In this document: positions 11,291 through 21,400 of the stretch, one piece after another
Layout of the letters: each line of letters begins with the position of its first letter
Position numbering within the stretch: the first letter of the stretch is position 1
Origin: Nitzschia sp. pyKryTriq1
Taxonomy: Eukaryota > Bacillariophyta > Bacillariophyceae > Bacillariales > Bacillariaceae
DNA length: 64,000 bases
Assembly: GCA_956465555.1 (NCBI GenBank)
Contig: OY101116.1
Location: 2,232,001 to 2,296,000 of the forward strand
Direction of reading: 5' to 3'
The notes under the pieces: model-generated
What the model saw: the letters and a program-made list of their open reading frames with translations, nothing else
Database searches by the model: none
What the model was told of the DNA's origin: nothing
Made by a program: the position numbers and the translations under genes

Positions 11291-11889
11291 CAGAAGGCTC
11301 AATCAACAATTCAAGTCGTAGAGCCACGTAGGTGGATAATGATGAGGCCTTTGCGCAAGCTTATGGCTCTGGGATGTGGCGGCGGGTTTCGAGGGATGAT
11401 ACACCGTGGGTGCGACGATAATGATCTCAGATAAATGAAACTTGTAATGAAAACGGGTGTCACGTGTTTCAACTCATCGTGAAAAAACATCTCAGAAATC
11501 CCTCGAAGTCCGTTGGGTCAAATTGAGGTCGACCTAGTCGATTATATTGAATGTTAGTTTCTTTCACGGTAGTCCATGAACTGCCTCCAGTATGATAACG
11601 TTGAGCGTGGCTACTCTCTCTAGAGTTTCTCTCTCTACTACTAGGAGAGAGAGAGCATGGGATGGACTGTACCTGGTGCGGTACTTGTAGTAGCGGCTGC
11701 ACCCTGCACCAAAAGAGGAGCTTCATTAGGTCACATCAACGCAACCACGGCCATGCCAGTAGCACTCATTCATCCTACATACTAGTGATTGACAGTGCTA
11801 CTTTTTCATTCTAACCTCGACCCAAGCTATTTACTTGACTTATGCTTTCTAGTTTCTCTAGAGTACTGTGAGACAACCGCAGGTGAACG
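11291..11889. other. Intergenic region with a CTAG/GA palindrome
   Basis: Between two minus-strand genes' ends. No gene seen. At about 11615-11655 a run of CTCTCTC...TAGAG / CTACTACTAGGAGAGAG forms an imperfect palindrome with GA and CT runs, followed by a single GTACCTGGTGCGGTAC motif. Confidence 0.5.
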
Positions 11890-13695
11890 TTATGATTGCA
11901 TTTCTGATGATGTCATAACTGCGTCAATCTGCCCAACCAACCGAAGCAAGGACTTCTGAGCTTGGCACTCATTACCAACTTGCATCTTGAGTTTGGCAAA
12001 TAGCTCATCGATTGTTTCTGACTGGCCAGTCACGTCACCATATATGTCGATTAATTTGTGAGCGATCCCTATGAGTAGACCTGTGAAATGAGGCCGGTTG
12101 ATGTATCGAATGGTAAAGGAAAGGATTGGCTCCAACAATTCTTCGTCACGGTTCGCCAGAGCTGCTGTAAGCCCCCTTCGCTTTCCTAGTTCCTCCAGAA
12201 CGGCCACAACGTCCCTTGGTCGCCGGGTGGCAAGAGCATCGTCTAGGGCATCACTGTATCGAAACTGCTTCAATGCTTGATCAAAGCTGCGTAGTTTGCG
12301 TTTCTTGCCTTCGGAAGTTACTGTGTGGTCCCCTTCACCAGCTTCGATGTTCATTCCTCTTTGGAAAAAGGAGTATGTTCCTGCCATCGGATCACGTGTT
12401 CGCTTTTTCGCATTGACGCTAGGACCTCTCATCTTGACAAGGACTTCACCTGAAACAGTTCCAATAGCAATCCTGTCACCACTTTGATCCATATTCAAGG
12501 AAGTGATCGAATCGCCCACTTTGGTGCTGTACAAGTGTTCCATTGTACCGGTTGCTGCGTCCCAAGAGTGGAATTGAAGCAATCCATCCAAACTTGAGCT
12601 CAGAATCCGCCATGATACCGTCTTACTCTGCGCTCCGTCATCTTGATAGTCGGAACGAATCACAGGTAGCAAGCTAGTAATGGTTTTCCGATGCTGCGTG
12701 GAAACTGTTGCAAGGCACTGCCCTGTTACGGGGTTCCAAACCTTGATCGATGTCCCACCAGCAGAAAGCAGCCAGACGGGTACCTTCGAGTCATCCGATT
12801 TCATCAAACATATAGCTTCTACCGGAGCACCATGGGATAGCACTGACAAGCATCGATCCGCGTCACCACTAGTACCGGCTTCGATATCCTGCACATTCCA
12901 CACCCGAATGGAGTGATCGTAGCTCCCAGTCATCGCAAGCTGTTTCCATTCTCCTTCAGATTTCTTATCCTCCCATAGCGCCATGCAGCGAATCACGTCG
13001 CCGTGACCCACAAGGCTCAGTATAGGTTTGGAGCGGTCTGTAGAACTCAAATCCCATATCCTTGCGGTACCGTCGTCACCACCCGCGAGAATATGCTGCC
13101 CGTTACGAAACCACTCGATCGATCGAACGGGTAGGCGTCCAGCCACAAACGTAGAAAGAGTGGCCCGCATCGTCACATCACAAATCTTAACTTCCCCAAA
13201 TTCCGTGCCCACTGCTAGCAGACGGCCGTCATTTCGGAAATTTCCACAGAGAGCCAAGTGACCCCCTGTCTGGACTTGACGATCGGGATCAATCTTACTG
13301 CTTCCAAACGGAGAAGAGCTCATAGGCTGACGACCCAGAGCCCTGTTGAAGGCAGAACTCGAGGAAGTTCCATACAGGCTCACCCGAGGACCGCTTACCA
13401 CGGCCAATGGAGGAGTCTTCGTTGCAAATGGAGGCCCAAACAAAACCTGGTGAACGATAGCTACTCGCTTAGGAGGAAGAGTCACGGCCCGAGGATGGGC
13501 AAATTTCCGCTTGGTGGTTCCATATTGGTAGCCCCCTAGACCAAATTTCTGGGTCCAATATCGGGCTTCATTTGGATCGGATTGTCCCTGCTGTCCAAGT
13601 GTGACGGAAGTGGATGTGTGCCTTTTGGTCTTCAGAGAACTGGAAGACTTGAACGCATTCGTCGAAGTCGGTGCTGTTACAATAGTTGTCGACAT
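11890..13695 (-). CDS. UTP15: U3 snoRNP component UTP15 (WD40)
   Basis: Part of the t-UTP/UTP-A subcomplex that starts 18S rRNA processing in the nucleolus and links it to rDNA transcription. 601 residues from the ATG at 13695; an upstream TTG codon extends the frame but is unlikely to be used. WD40 repeats run from about residue 80 to 350 (ARIWDLSS, SIRVWNVQD, SIKVWNPVTG, HSWDAATG). The C-terminal third matches the UTP15 C domain: KRKLRSFDQALKQFRYSDAL, then helices with RRPRDVVAVLEEL and RRGLTAAL. Intronless. The length is slightly above the yeast protein because of a Ser/Thr-rich N-terminus. Confidence 0.92.
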   Translation of the reverse strand: MSTTIVTAPTSTNAFKSSSSLKTKRHTSTSVTLGQQGQSDPNEARYWTQKFGLGGYQYGTTKRKFAHPRAVTLPPKRVAIVHQVLFGPPFATKTPPLAVVSGPRVSLYGTSSSSAFNRALGRQPMSSSPFGSSKIDPDRQVQTGGHLALCGNFRNDGRLLAVGTEFGEVKICDVTMRATLSTFVAGRLPVRSIEWFRNGQHILAGGDDGTARIWDLSSTDRSKPILSLVGHGDVIRCMALWEDKKSEGEWKQLAMTGSYDHSIRVWNVQDIEAGTSGDADRCLSVLSHGAPVEAICLMKSDDSKVPVWLLSAGGTSIKVWNPVTGQCLATVSTQHRKTITSLLPVIRSDYQDDGAQSKTVSWRILSSSLDGLLQFHSWDAATGTMEHLYSTKVGDSITSLNMDQSGDRIAIGTVSGEVLVKMRGPSVNAKKRTRDPMAGTYSFFQRGMNIEAGEGDHTVTSEGKKRKLRSFDQALKQFRYSDALDDALATRRPRDVVAVLEELGKRRGLTAALANRDEELLEPILSFTIRYINRPHFTGLLIGIAHKLIDIYGDVTGQSETIDELFAKLKMQVGNECQAQKSLLRLVGQIDAVMTSSEMQS

Positions 13696-14209
13696 GATAA
13701 CGGAAGATGAGAGTGCTGTCAATCAGATGGCTCGCTCTATCCTTTTGAAGCAAAGATCTCCAGAGAGAGCTATTACAATGAGCCATCGATGAAATAAGGC
13801 AGGACATCTCTGAAGGATTTTGGAACGCGGTGGTTTGGTGGTTGGTGGTTATTGCAGGGAGGCGGGTCTTATACATCATCACCGGCGACGGACAGGAAGG
13901 TGCGGGTTGATTCCAAAAAAAGCGCGCACGACATCTTTTGATAGTATCCGACTCGAACGATCACGAATCCAACAAAAGTTGAAGTTCGAAAGTTGATGTG
14001 AGTGAAGACACTTCCAGGTGGATGCAAATCCTTCAGAAATCTTGTCTTTTGGCTGCCGTGATGTACTGCCTTTCGTGTTTCGCGACGGGGCGATCGAGAG
14101 GGCTTCAACCGCCAACCGCCAACAGGCATCCGCTTTGGCAAGGTCACAGAAATTGATGGAATAGCAGCTATCTCTCGTCCATATCATTCTTCGATACGTT
14201 GCAAAGAAG
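13696..14209. other. Divergent promoter region
   Basis: About 510 bp between the divergent UTP15 and plastid-type genes. No coding pattern, palindrome cluster or named motif was found. Confidence 0.4.
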
Positions 14210-15016
14210 ATGAAGCTTTCACAATCGCTTATTGCTCTTTCCACGGCGATCTCGACCGTGGGAGCCTTTGCGCCGGTCGTGAACCGACAATGTCGACCAG
14301 CATTCTTAACAACGCGACAAATGACTACAGCCCCAGAAGAAGAAGTTGTTGGCGGATCAGCTATGCCAGTAGCAGATCCCTACGAGAGACTCGGGATCAC
14401 AAAGGATGAGTTGGCACTAGGTATTGACGCTACAGAATTTCTTCAGTGGATCGGCAGGTGAGTTATTGTTTGGCACTTTTGTAGAACCTGATGGCCGTCG
14501 CTCGGCGCCTTCGGAGGAAAGTCACTTATTGTTATTCCTTATCCATTCTCGTACGACTACAGCAAACAAGAACTCGTCGAGAAGTTCCAGCGAGACAACA
14601 AGGGTATGGACGAAGAAAGAGCGAATGCAGAAGTTTCCAAATTCATGATGGACCCCGAGATGGTAAACGCCTATATTAAATTTGAACGGGACAAAGTCGA
14701 AAATCCCCCCGATCTCAAAGCCGAAGCCGAGCAGACATTGTCGGATCCTAAAACTATTGCTACATACGCTGCTTGGCTAATTGGTGGTGGTTCGTTTGGT
14801 TACATTCGAAAAGAAATTATCGAGCCGAAGTTCGCGTCTGGGGAATGGGAAGAAATCCATATCACTCTGCCGAGTCCTCCTGCCTTTATGATAAAAGAAG
14901 ACGTCGCCGCTGATGCCGTTCAGAGCGTTGCTTCAGCATTGCACTCTATTGACACCTCTGCGACCCTAGACTCGGCTCAGTCCGGCCTTGATAGTATTCT
15001 ATCGACCATGGTCTAG
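14210..15016 (+). CDS. Unknown plastid-targeted protein
   Basis: Two exons (14210-14457, 14563-15016) encode 233 residues; the 105-bp intron is phase 2 with GTGAGT and CTACAG ends. N-terminus MKLSQSLIALSTAISTVGA-FAP is a signal peptide with the plastid AFAP junction, so import into the secondary plastid is likely. The mature part has DPYERLGI near residue 55, an acidic helix, and a short hydrophobic segment (TIATYAAWLIGGGSFGYI, about residues 140-158) that may touch or span a thylakoid membrane. The C-terminus is Ser/Ala-rich. I do not recognise the family. Splicing is supported because the frame before the intron stops and the downstream frame has no start before residue 100. Confidence 0.75.
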
Positions 15017-15533
15017 AATGCATTTACGAGCAATCACTTCGCTCTAATGTACACCCGCTGTGCTGACCAACCCATCTGTTTATTCGTCTCAAGTCGTGTG
15101 TTGCAGCATATGAAGGCTACGGTGCTGCACTCTCTATCATGTGAGTAGTGAGTACTGTAGATCACAAGCTCTCTCTACTAGCTAGAACTACAATAGAGTA
15201 GCGAGTGTACAAGTACTGTACCAGGTACAGTTGTACCGGTGCTGTACAGTGTACAGTAGCAAAAAAGATGCGGTTCGTCTTCTGCCAAAAAGGGGCGACA
15301 GCCCCCCGAGCAAATATTACCCCGAGATATAGAATTTGGTTCCAGGTGTCACTATTTCGAGATCCCACATACTGGAGCATCTCATCACGTCATGACGATA
15401 ACATCGCGGATCATCGCAGCAAACATGATGATAATATATTTATTATCATCGGTTTATCGGTTCCACCACTCTCGTACCAACATTACAACCACAACAATTT
15501 ACAAACCAGGTCTACTCCTATCACTATAAGAAT
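15017..15533. other. Intergenic region
   Basis: No gene seen. A short GTAC/TACCGGTGCTGTACAGTGTACAG cluster lies at 15205-15260, about 280 bp upstream of the next start. Confidence 0.5.
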
Positions 15534-16502
15534 ATGAGAGATTCTCGGTTCTATCTCCTCCTGCTTGTGGGGCTCTTCGGATTTTCTGAAGTCCACGGAT
15601 TTTCAGGAAACAACTCGCCAATCTCCAGACCTCGGGTCTTCTCTCCTTCTCCCCTCTTCCAGCTCGGCTCGGATGCTAAAGATGAGCGAGATGGGCGATC
15701 CGTATTCTCTAGTGCGAAAAGATACCCAGGGAGGAAATTTCTAGCCTCGAGAAAATTGCAAGTGCGTTCGTTACGATTGCTTAGCAAGATCAGGCGATCG
15801 TTTGTGGTTGTTGTTGCTTCTCTACTGGTCTGGTTCGGAGCGGCTGGTATCAGGACTCCACCTTCACAAGCATCTACGGCAGCAGCTGCTGCTACGACAC
15901 CTCCGTCTAAAAGTATTCTTTCGGCTTCTTTAGATCAGATCGTCGACCGCTATGTCAAGGACCACATGTTTGATGACGATGTTTATGATCCAGTGGAATC
16001 CGTGTATCGTGAAGCCATCGGGGACAAGGTCAAAGGAACCTACCCAAAGGCTCTCAGCGAGATCACATCCTCCATTCTTGGACAAGATGGAATTAAGGCT
16101 GATAAAAGTTCGTCTTCGAGTGGAATTGGAGATTGGCTCATGAGTGCAGTCACTTTTCTGCAGCGAAAAGGCATATCCGAGTCGACGGCAATCATTCTCT
16201 TGACAGGATCCTTCGTGGTGGCTGGACCTGTTGTGTTTTTGTTGGGGGGAATGATGGTGGGATCTCAGTCAAAAAGGCAGATTCAGAGCGTTATGAAGAA
16301 GAGATACGGTGATACATACACGTAAGTAACAAAAGGGGCCACGTTCTGGTGTTTTGCTAAGTGCGTTCACGTCTCATGTGGGTTGCTTCTTCGCAGTGTG
16401 GATGCCACCGTCAAGGTCGAAGAAGATGTAGAACTACCAGATGAGGATGATGACGACGAAGATGATGACGACGACGAAGATGATGATGATGACGACGAAT
16501 AA
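15534..16502 (+). CDS. Unknown membrane protein with plastid-type presequence and acidic tail
   Basis: Two exons (15534-16321, 16397-16502) give 297 residues; the 75-bp intron is phase 2 with GTAAGT and TTCGCAG ends. A signal peptide ends VHG-FSG, a weaker form of the plastid junction. Hydrophobic segments at about residues 87-105 (VVVVASLLVWFGAAG) and 220-242 (ILLTGSFVVAGPVVFLLGGMM) suggest one or two membrane spans. The second exon is almost entirely Asp/Glu and ends the protein with about 25 acidic residues, encoded by GAT/GAC/GAA repeats. Family not recognised. The acidic tail could bind cations or basic proteins; that is inference only. Convergent with the SDR gene, 38 bp apart. Confidence 0.75.
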
Positions 16503-16540
16503 ACACAAAAATAATGATATTTAAATTGAGAGATCTTATT

Positions 16541-17647
16541 TTAGAGGCCCGCAGCTTCCTTGAGTTTGGTCATCATTTCATCCACTTCAGAGTCAGTATT
16601 CTTAGTGTACGTGCCTTCTGAGAAAAATGCCCCAGCAAGATGTTTCCGTTGTGGTTTTCTATCCAAGTAAAACTCGCCAGACTCTAGATTGGATTTCTCG
16701 GTGGCCATCATCCAAGCGATCCCTTCGGCCCCTTCCCATGGCGTTCTGAAGGGCTCAAGATACTTCTTGTTTTCACCGTATGCTTCGTCAACTGCAGGGG
16801 TTGCACTCCATCCTGGGTGCGCGCTTACCCAACAAGTCTCAGGCATTGTTTTTGTCCATCGCTCAGCCAACAAGACTTGGCCGCGCTTTGCGTATGCGTA
16901 GGCAAAATTTCCGTTATAGTCACTTGTAGCATCCTTGCTGCTCACTGCCGTCTTCCAGTCGGGAAATTTCGTATTGTACATTCCTCCGCTACTAACAAAG
17001 ATGACTCGACCTTTGTCGTCTGATGCTTTGAGTCTTGGCCAAAGCAAATTTGACAGAAGGTACGACCCGCCGAGAAGGTGTGATGCGAATGTAAGCTCAA
17101 AACCCTCACTGGATTCTTTGCGATCATTCAAGAGGACGCCACCATTGCAGACCAAGACATCTATTTTGCTTTCCTTTGCCGAAAGTTCATTTGCGGCATT
17201 CCGAACTTGAGCCAATTCTGCAAGGTCTGCGAGAATAATTTCAACACTATCATTCGAGGTAAGCTTGACAATTTCATCCCGTGCCTTCTCCGCTCTTTCC
17301 TTTGAACGGCAAAGCATATATAACTTTGCTCCTTTGGCAGCTGCATAAGTGGCAAGCTCTTTTCCAAGACCGCTGTTGGCCCCCGTGATTACGACAACCT
17401 TGCCCTCCATGTTGACACCGTCGGCACCATCTTCACCTCTTTTTATTCCAGACAAATGCTGCACTGGCTCTGTGTATTTTTTGATATGCTTTTCGTATCC
17501 GGTTCTACAGGGGGAAACTGAACAGTGAGAAATGCATGAACCAAAAGGACTGCCGGCACGATTGCTTGATTATTGTTGAATAGCTTACTTTGTGAAATTT
17601 CGCTTCCCGTAAATGAAGAACTGAGTTGTAGAAATAGATTGCCCCAT
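16541..17647 (-). CDS. Short-chain dehydrogenase, DHRS12-like
   Basis: NAD(P)-dependent oxidoreductase of the SDR superfamily; substrate unknown. Two exons (17647-17589, 17504-16541) encode 340 residues; the 84-bp intron has GTAAGC and CTGTAG ends. The splice joins NFTK to TGYEKHIKKYTEP, recreating the N-terminal FTKxGYE block of DHRS12-type proteins, which supports it well. Cofactor motif VVVITGANSGLGKE, then NNAG-like CNGG, catalytic Ser in VIFVSSGGMY and YAYAKRG (Tyr/Lys). An in-frame ATG at 17755 would add a hydrophobic leader (MKSFATIRTVVIILSLLQYY), so a targeted longer form is possible. A GTG at 17464 in the second exon is not the start. Confidence 0.85.
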
Positions 17648-18287
17648 GATTCGTCGAAGAGAAGAACCTGTGGCAACGGCTTTGGCAGAAAATGAATAAT
17701 ATTGGAGCAGAGAAAGGATTATGACGACAGTACGGATGGTTGCGAACGATTTCATTTGGGAACTGGAACCGCCATTGAGAAGACTCCGCGGATGATGGGG
17801 GACAGAAACCGTGCGTCGATCATCGTTCTCAGGCAGCATCAAGCTACAGTAATTTCGACCATCGTGGCTTCCCTTTCCCAAGCTGGCTGACGACTGACGA
17901 TGTCGTGCACCGTCATCATTCCTGTGTGAACTCTCGAGAACTGTGCTTCAACACGAAACTGCCAACACGAGCAAAACGTCAGCCAGAGGCACAGATGATG
18001 GTTCTCTGGATCGCCACCCGGCTCGTGAAAAAATCGGACGAAGTCGAACGGCGGAACGTCGAACACCTTCCCGCCAGCCCGCCGTCCGTCAGATTGAAGT
18101 GGGGGATCGGGAATGATCACATCCATCATCGATCGAAAAAGGAACAAGATCAAAGCAAATAAAGCTTTGGAACTCGTGTGTAACAGAGCTCATCGTCACG
18201 CGTTGCCAAATAAAGCGACATAACATAAAGGCCAACGCATTATCTTTTCACAGGCAAGAAGCTCTCAAAGTATCGGAAACCGAAAAA
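17648..18287. other. Divergent intergenic region
   Basis: Between the SDR and HEMD starts. It includes an in-frame upstream extension of the SDR first exon (to about 17881). Otherwise no gene; no palindrome cluster. Confidence 0.4.
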
Positions 18288-19160
18288 ATGAGCAGGGGAA
18301 GTCTTGTTCTTTTGCTCTTGATCATCCAAATCCTCCCTTGCGTGAACTGCTTCATTGCGACAAGAACTACAAAATCCACTTTGCACACTTTAGCAGTCAC
18401 CAGCGACAGAATAACCGTAGCTGTTACTCGGGAAGACGGAAAGAATGGAAAATTGATTGAGCAGATCGAAAACAATGAAATTCTTCAAAATCAAGTTGAG
18501 ATCCTTGAATTGCCGTGCATCGAGCACGCGTCTGGTCCTGATTATGATTCCCTAGAAGAAACGTTGGCGAGTGGACCCTGGGACTATGTTGCCGTCACAT
18601 CTCCCGAGGCGGCAAAGGTGGTTGCATCCGCCTGGGATGTCGTCCGTGATAACCCAATCCCTGTTGCGGCCGTCGGAAAAGCAACTGAGAAGGCGCTAGA
18701 GAAATATGGCATTCCAGTGACCTTTGTCCCGTCGAAGGCGACGGCAGAAACACTTGCTAAAGAACTTGAGTTGAAGGGAGAAGGGACTACCCTGCTCTAC
18801 CCTGCTTCAGCAAGAGCGAAAGAAACTCTTCAAAATGGGTTGAAAGCTCGCGGTTTTGCTGTCACCCGCTTGAATACGTATGACACGGTGACCGCAACTT
18901 GGACAGAAGAACAGAGGGAGCAAGCAAAAAGAGTAAATATTGTTTGTTTTGCAAGCCCATCCTCTATCAAGGGCTGGCTTCTCAATACCAACAACAACAA
19001 GGATGTTGTAGCTGCATGTATCGGGGAAACGAGTGCCACGGCTTGTCGAGGCCACTCCTGGGTCGAAAGCCAGATATACTTCCCAGAGTCGCCTGGTATT
19101 GAAGGATGGATTGATGCTATCAGATTTGCCGTGGAAGATATCAAAGTATCGCACAAGTAA
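18288..19160 (+). CDS. HEMD: Uroporphyrinogen-III synthase, plastid-targeted
   Basis: Closes and inverts ring D of hydroxymethylbilane to give uroporphyrinogen III for haem and chlorophyll. Single exon, 290 residues. The signal peptide ends CVNC-FIATR, consistent with plastid import, where diatom tetrapyrrole synthesis occurs. The two-lobed HemD pattern is visible: ITVAVTRE at the start, DYVAVTSPEAAKVV, VAAVGKATEKALEKYG, LLYPASARAKETL, RLNTYDTV, VCFASPSSIKGWL and ACIGETSATAC. Length fits the family plus a presequence. The start is the only ATG before the signal peptide. Confidence 0.92.
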   Translation: MSRGSLVLLLLIIQILPCVNCFIATRTTKSTLHTLAVTSDRITVAVTREDGKNGKLIEQIENNEILQNQVEILELPCIEHASGPDYDSLEETLASGPWDYVAVTSPEAAKVVASAWDVVRDNPIPVAAVGKATEKALEKYGIPVTFVPSKATAETLAKELELKGEGTTLLYPASARAKETLQNGLKARGFAVTRLNTYDTVTATWTEEQREQAKRVNIVCFASPSSIKGWLLNTNNNKDVVAACIGETSATACRGHSWVESQIYFPESPGIEGWIDAIRFAVEDIKVSHK

Positions 19161-19751
19161 TCCTAAATTGCGATTTGGATCCGATCTCTCATCTCCACCA
19201 AAGCACACGCAGGTCTCTCATTACCTACTGTAGACTACAAGTACTCCTCTTAGAGACTTTCCCTCTGAGAATTCCTAGCTCTACTCGGAATACGAAGTAG
19301 GCCTCTGGAGGGGGATGAAGCAGGAGACGAACTATCTAGAGTAGGAGTAGAGTCAATACCACGAGCAACTCTTAACTTACTTCTAGCTAGTGGTGCAATC
19401 TTTTTTTAAAAATGTTGTGCTCGAAGAAACTGTGCCGTGCTCTGGGGGATGCGGGGAGGGGCGGGGAACCCCCAACAACTTGACGATCCCCGAGTGAGAG
19501 ATGAGGGGGACTTATTTTGCACCTCTTTTATTTTTTCTTGCCGGTATTTGTTGTATTCCACAAAACAATTTCGAAATTGCATTGCAATCGATGATACAGT
19601 AGATCTCTTGGAAACCAGATCGCATCGATCCTGCATCATACTCCCTTACTATTCAGTCGTCCAAGAAGAAGCTAATGCAAAGCTAGTAGCGGCTGTGCTG
19701 TCTGCTCCAGAAAAAGAACAATAAGACTGACACTCTTTGACTCTTCCTAAA
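19161..19751. other. Intergenic region
   Basis: No supported gene. A 95-codon open frame at 19437-19724 lacks recognisable features. CTAG-rich words (TAGAGACTTTCC, CTAGAGTAGGAGTAG) occur at 19225-19355. Confidence 0.4.
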
Positions 19752-20540
19752 ATGGCTGCAAATCTCGCGAAAAACGCTCCACTCGTGGCAGCAGGCGCTG
19801 GGATATATACTGCTGCGTGCATCTTTGCATACAAGGCAATAGCTTCGAATAAAGCCGATGTGCAAGAAACAGAATCGAAGCTCCAAGGGGGCTCGTATTC
19901 GTTTGTTGAGGATCCCCGAAGAACTGAGCGATTTCACGCTGTGGCCGAGTGCTACGACAAGCAGATTGGTCGGGACGAATCTGTGATGGGTATCAATCTT
20001 TTACGACGTTCTCTGCTCTATTTCCATGCAAAGGGGGTTGTTCTAGAAGTCGGTGCTGGGACTGGAAGAAATATAGGGTATTATCCCACCAGTTCTGTTC
20101 AACGAGTGTTGATGACGGATTCATCGGATGAAATGCTTTCCAAGGCGAAGAAAAAGATAGCAGCTTACTCTCAAGAAAAACCTCAGTATGCGTGCATTCA
20201 AGCTGATGGCCAGTCATTGAGTTTTCCTGATCAATATTTTGATACAGTGGTTGATACTTTTGGACTGTGTTCTTACGACGATCCTGTGAAGACATTGAAG
20301 GAGATGGCTCGAGTTTGCAAACCGGATGGAAGAATCCTACTTCTGGAACACGGACGATCAAAGAGCTGGGATTTCATTTCTCAATACCTCGATAAACACG
20401 CGGAACGTCACGCTAAGAACTGGGGTTGTGTCTGGAATCGAGATCTTGATAGAATAATCGAGGAGTCCAGTGTGGAACTTGAAACTCTGCGCACTTGGCA
20501 CTTCGGAACGACCTACTACGTTGTATGCCGACCCAAGTAG
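19752..20540 (+). CDS. Class I SAM-dependent methyltransferase, OMS1-like
   Basis: 262 residues from the ATG at 19752; a TTG four codons upstream is ignored. A hydrophobic segment at residues 11-30 probably anchors the protein in a membrane. SAM motifs: VLEVGAGTGRN (motif I), MTDSSDEML (II), FDTVVDTFGLCSYDDP (post-II). The C-terminal block LLLEHGRSKSWDFIS...WGCVWNRDLD closely resembles yeast OMS1 and METTL7-like proteins. OMS1 is a mitochondrial inner membrane methyltransferase, so a mitochondrial role is plausible; the substrate is unknown. Intronless. Confidence 0.88.
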   Translation: MAANLAKNAPLVAAGAGIYTAACIFAYKAIASNKADVQETESKLQGGSYSFVEDPRRTERFHAVAECYDKQIGRDESVMGINLLRRSLLYFHAKGVVLEVGAGTGRNIGYYPTSSVQRVLMTDSSDEMLSKAKKKIAAYSQEKPQYACIQADGQSLSFPDQYFDTVVDTFGLCSYDDPVKTLKEMARVCKPDGRILLLEHGRSKSWDFISQYLDKHAERHAKNWGCVWNRDLDRIIEESSVELETLRTWHFGTTYYVVCRPK

Positions 20541-20860
20541 AAACTATCGCGCCTGCAGCTCTACTTTCGTCGAGTTTTACTGTAGCTATCTCTGCCGTTG
20601 AGGTTCGGCGATAGCGATACGGACGTTGAACGATACACACAAGAAAGCAAACAACAAAACTAGATAACTATAAGGGTCGTCCACAGATTCTCATTTTAAA
20701 AAGGATGTGGCTTCCACCGTAGTCGCTCTGGTCTTGTACTGTACAATCACTCCAAGCGTAAGCACGCAGTTCGTCTGCCGTGCTGTTTGCTGTTCACATA
20801 ATATGCAATACCAAATACCCAAGCAAAAACCGTGACGCAAGTTGTCTCCCAGATGAAATA
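20541..20860. other. Convergent intergenic region
   Basis: 320 bp between the methyltransferase stop and the polyQ gene stop. Nothing recognisable beyond a CTTGTACTGTACAATC motif at 20733-20748. Confidence 0.4.
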
Positions 20861-21400
20861 TTAGAAACTCATACTTCGCGGTCTGGAAGTATCGTTCGTC
20901 TCCGTGTCCATGTTATCATGACACCCAATAAAAGGCTCCAGAATGCCACCAGACAGCTGTCGTCGAAGAGGCACAGCTGTGGCAAGCGAGTCATGGCCAA
21001 TACTCCCACGTGTCCCAGTCTGCGGGTTGGATCCTCCAACAAGACTTCCCATGGCCGTAAGTATCGACGGCCGCACCGTTCGCGGAGCTTGGTAGTTGTT
21101 CGATCTGGACCTTTTCGACAACGATTCCGGTAGTGGTACCTCAGATGAAGCATGTGCAGGTTGATGTGGAGCTTGGTTGGAAGGCATGTGGCCATAGTGC
21201 AGCTGCTGCTCGTGTTGTTGCTGTTGCTGCTGCTGACCGCCTTCTTGCCCTCGACCGCGCTTCTCAGACCCACCACTATCATGATGGATAGTCATAGGAA
21301 ACGAAGCAGGGACAGATGGAGGTGCCATGGCCACAAAACTATATGAATTGTAGCTCTGAAACTCCTGCGGTGCCCCATTGCTCATCGTGGTGCACGTCAT
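20861..21400 (-). CDS. Unknown polyglutamine-containing small protein
   Basis: 179 residues in one open frame from an ATG. Gln/His-rich middle (a run of seven Gln) and Ser/Pro/Arg-rich remainder; the C-terminal part has MGSLVGGSNPQTGTRGSIG, RRQLSGGILEPFIG and an end RSMSF. No known domain. The style (disordered with SLRRxxSGG-type motifs) recalls the C-terminus of the HMA protein in this window, so both may be of a diatom-type regulatory or disordered class; that is inference. A possible 5'-UTR intron (GTAAGG near 21484, AAAG near 21414) would keep frame but adds no ATG. Confidence 0.5.
   Translation of the reverse strand: MTCTTMSNGAPQEFQSYNSYSFVAMAPPSVPASFPMTIHHDSGGSEKRGRGQEGGQQQQQQQHEQQLHYGHMPSNQAPHQPAHASSEVPLPESLSKRSRSNNYQAPRTVRPSILTAMGSLVGGSNPQTGTRGSIGHDSLATAVPLRRQLSGGILEPFIGCHDNMDTETNDTSRPRSMSF

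Noticed and set aside
13696-13722. Upstream extension of UTP15 to a TTG codon
   Set aside because: Non-ATG start with no conserved residues; the ATG at 13695 is adequate. The same reasoning removed TTG/GTG extensions at 11302, 17464, 19737, 26799, 43696, 55859, 58840, 59564 and 61301.
19437-19724. 95-codon plus-strand frame before the OMS1-like gene
   Set aside because: No homology, no targeting signal and a different frame from the next gene; probably 5' flank.
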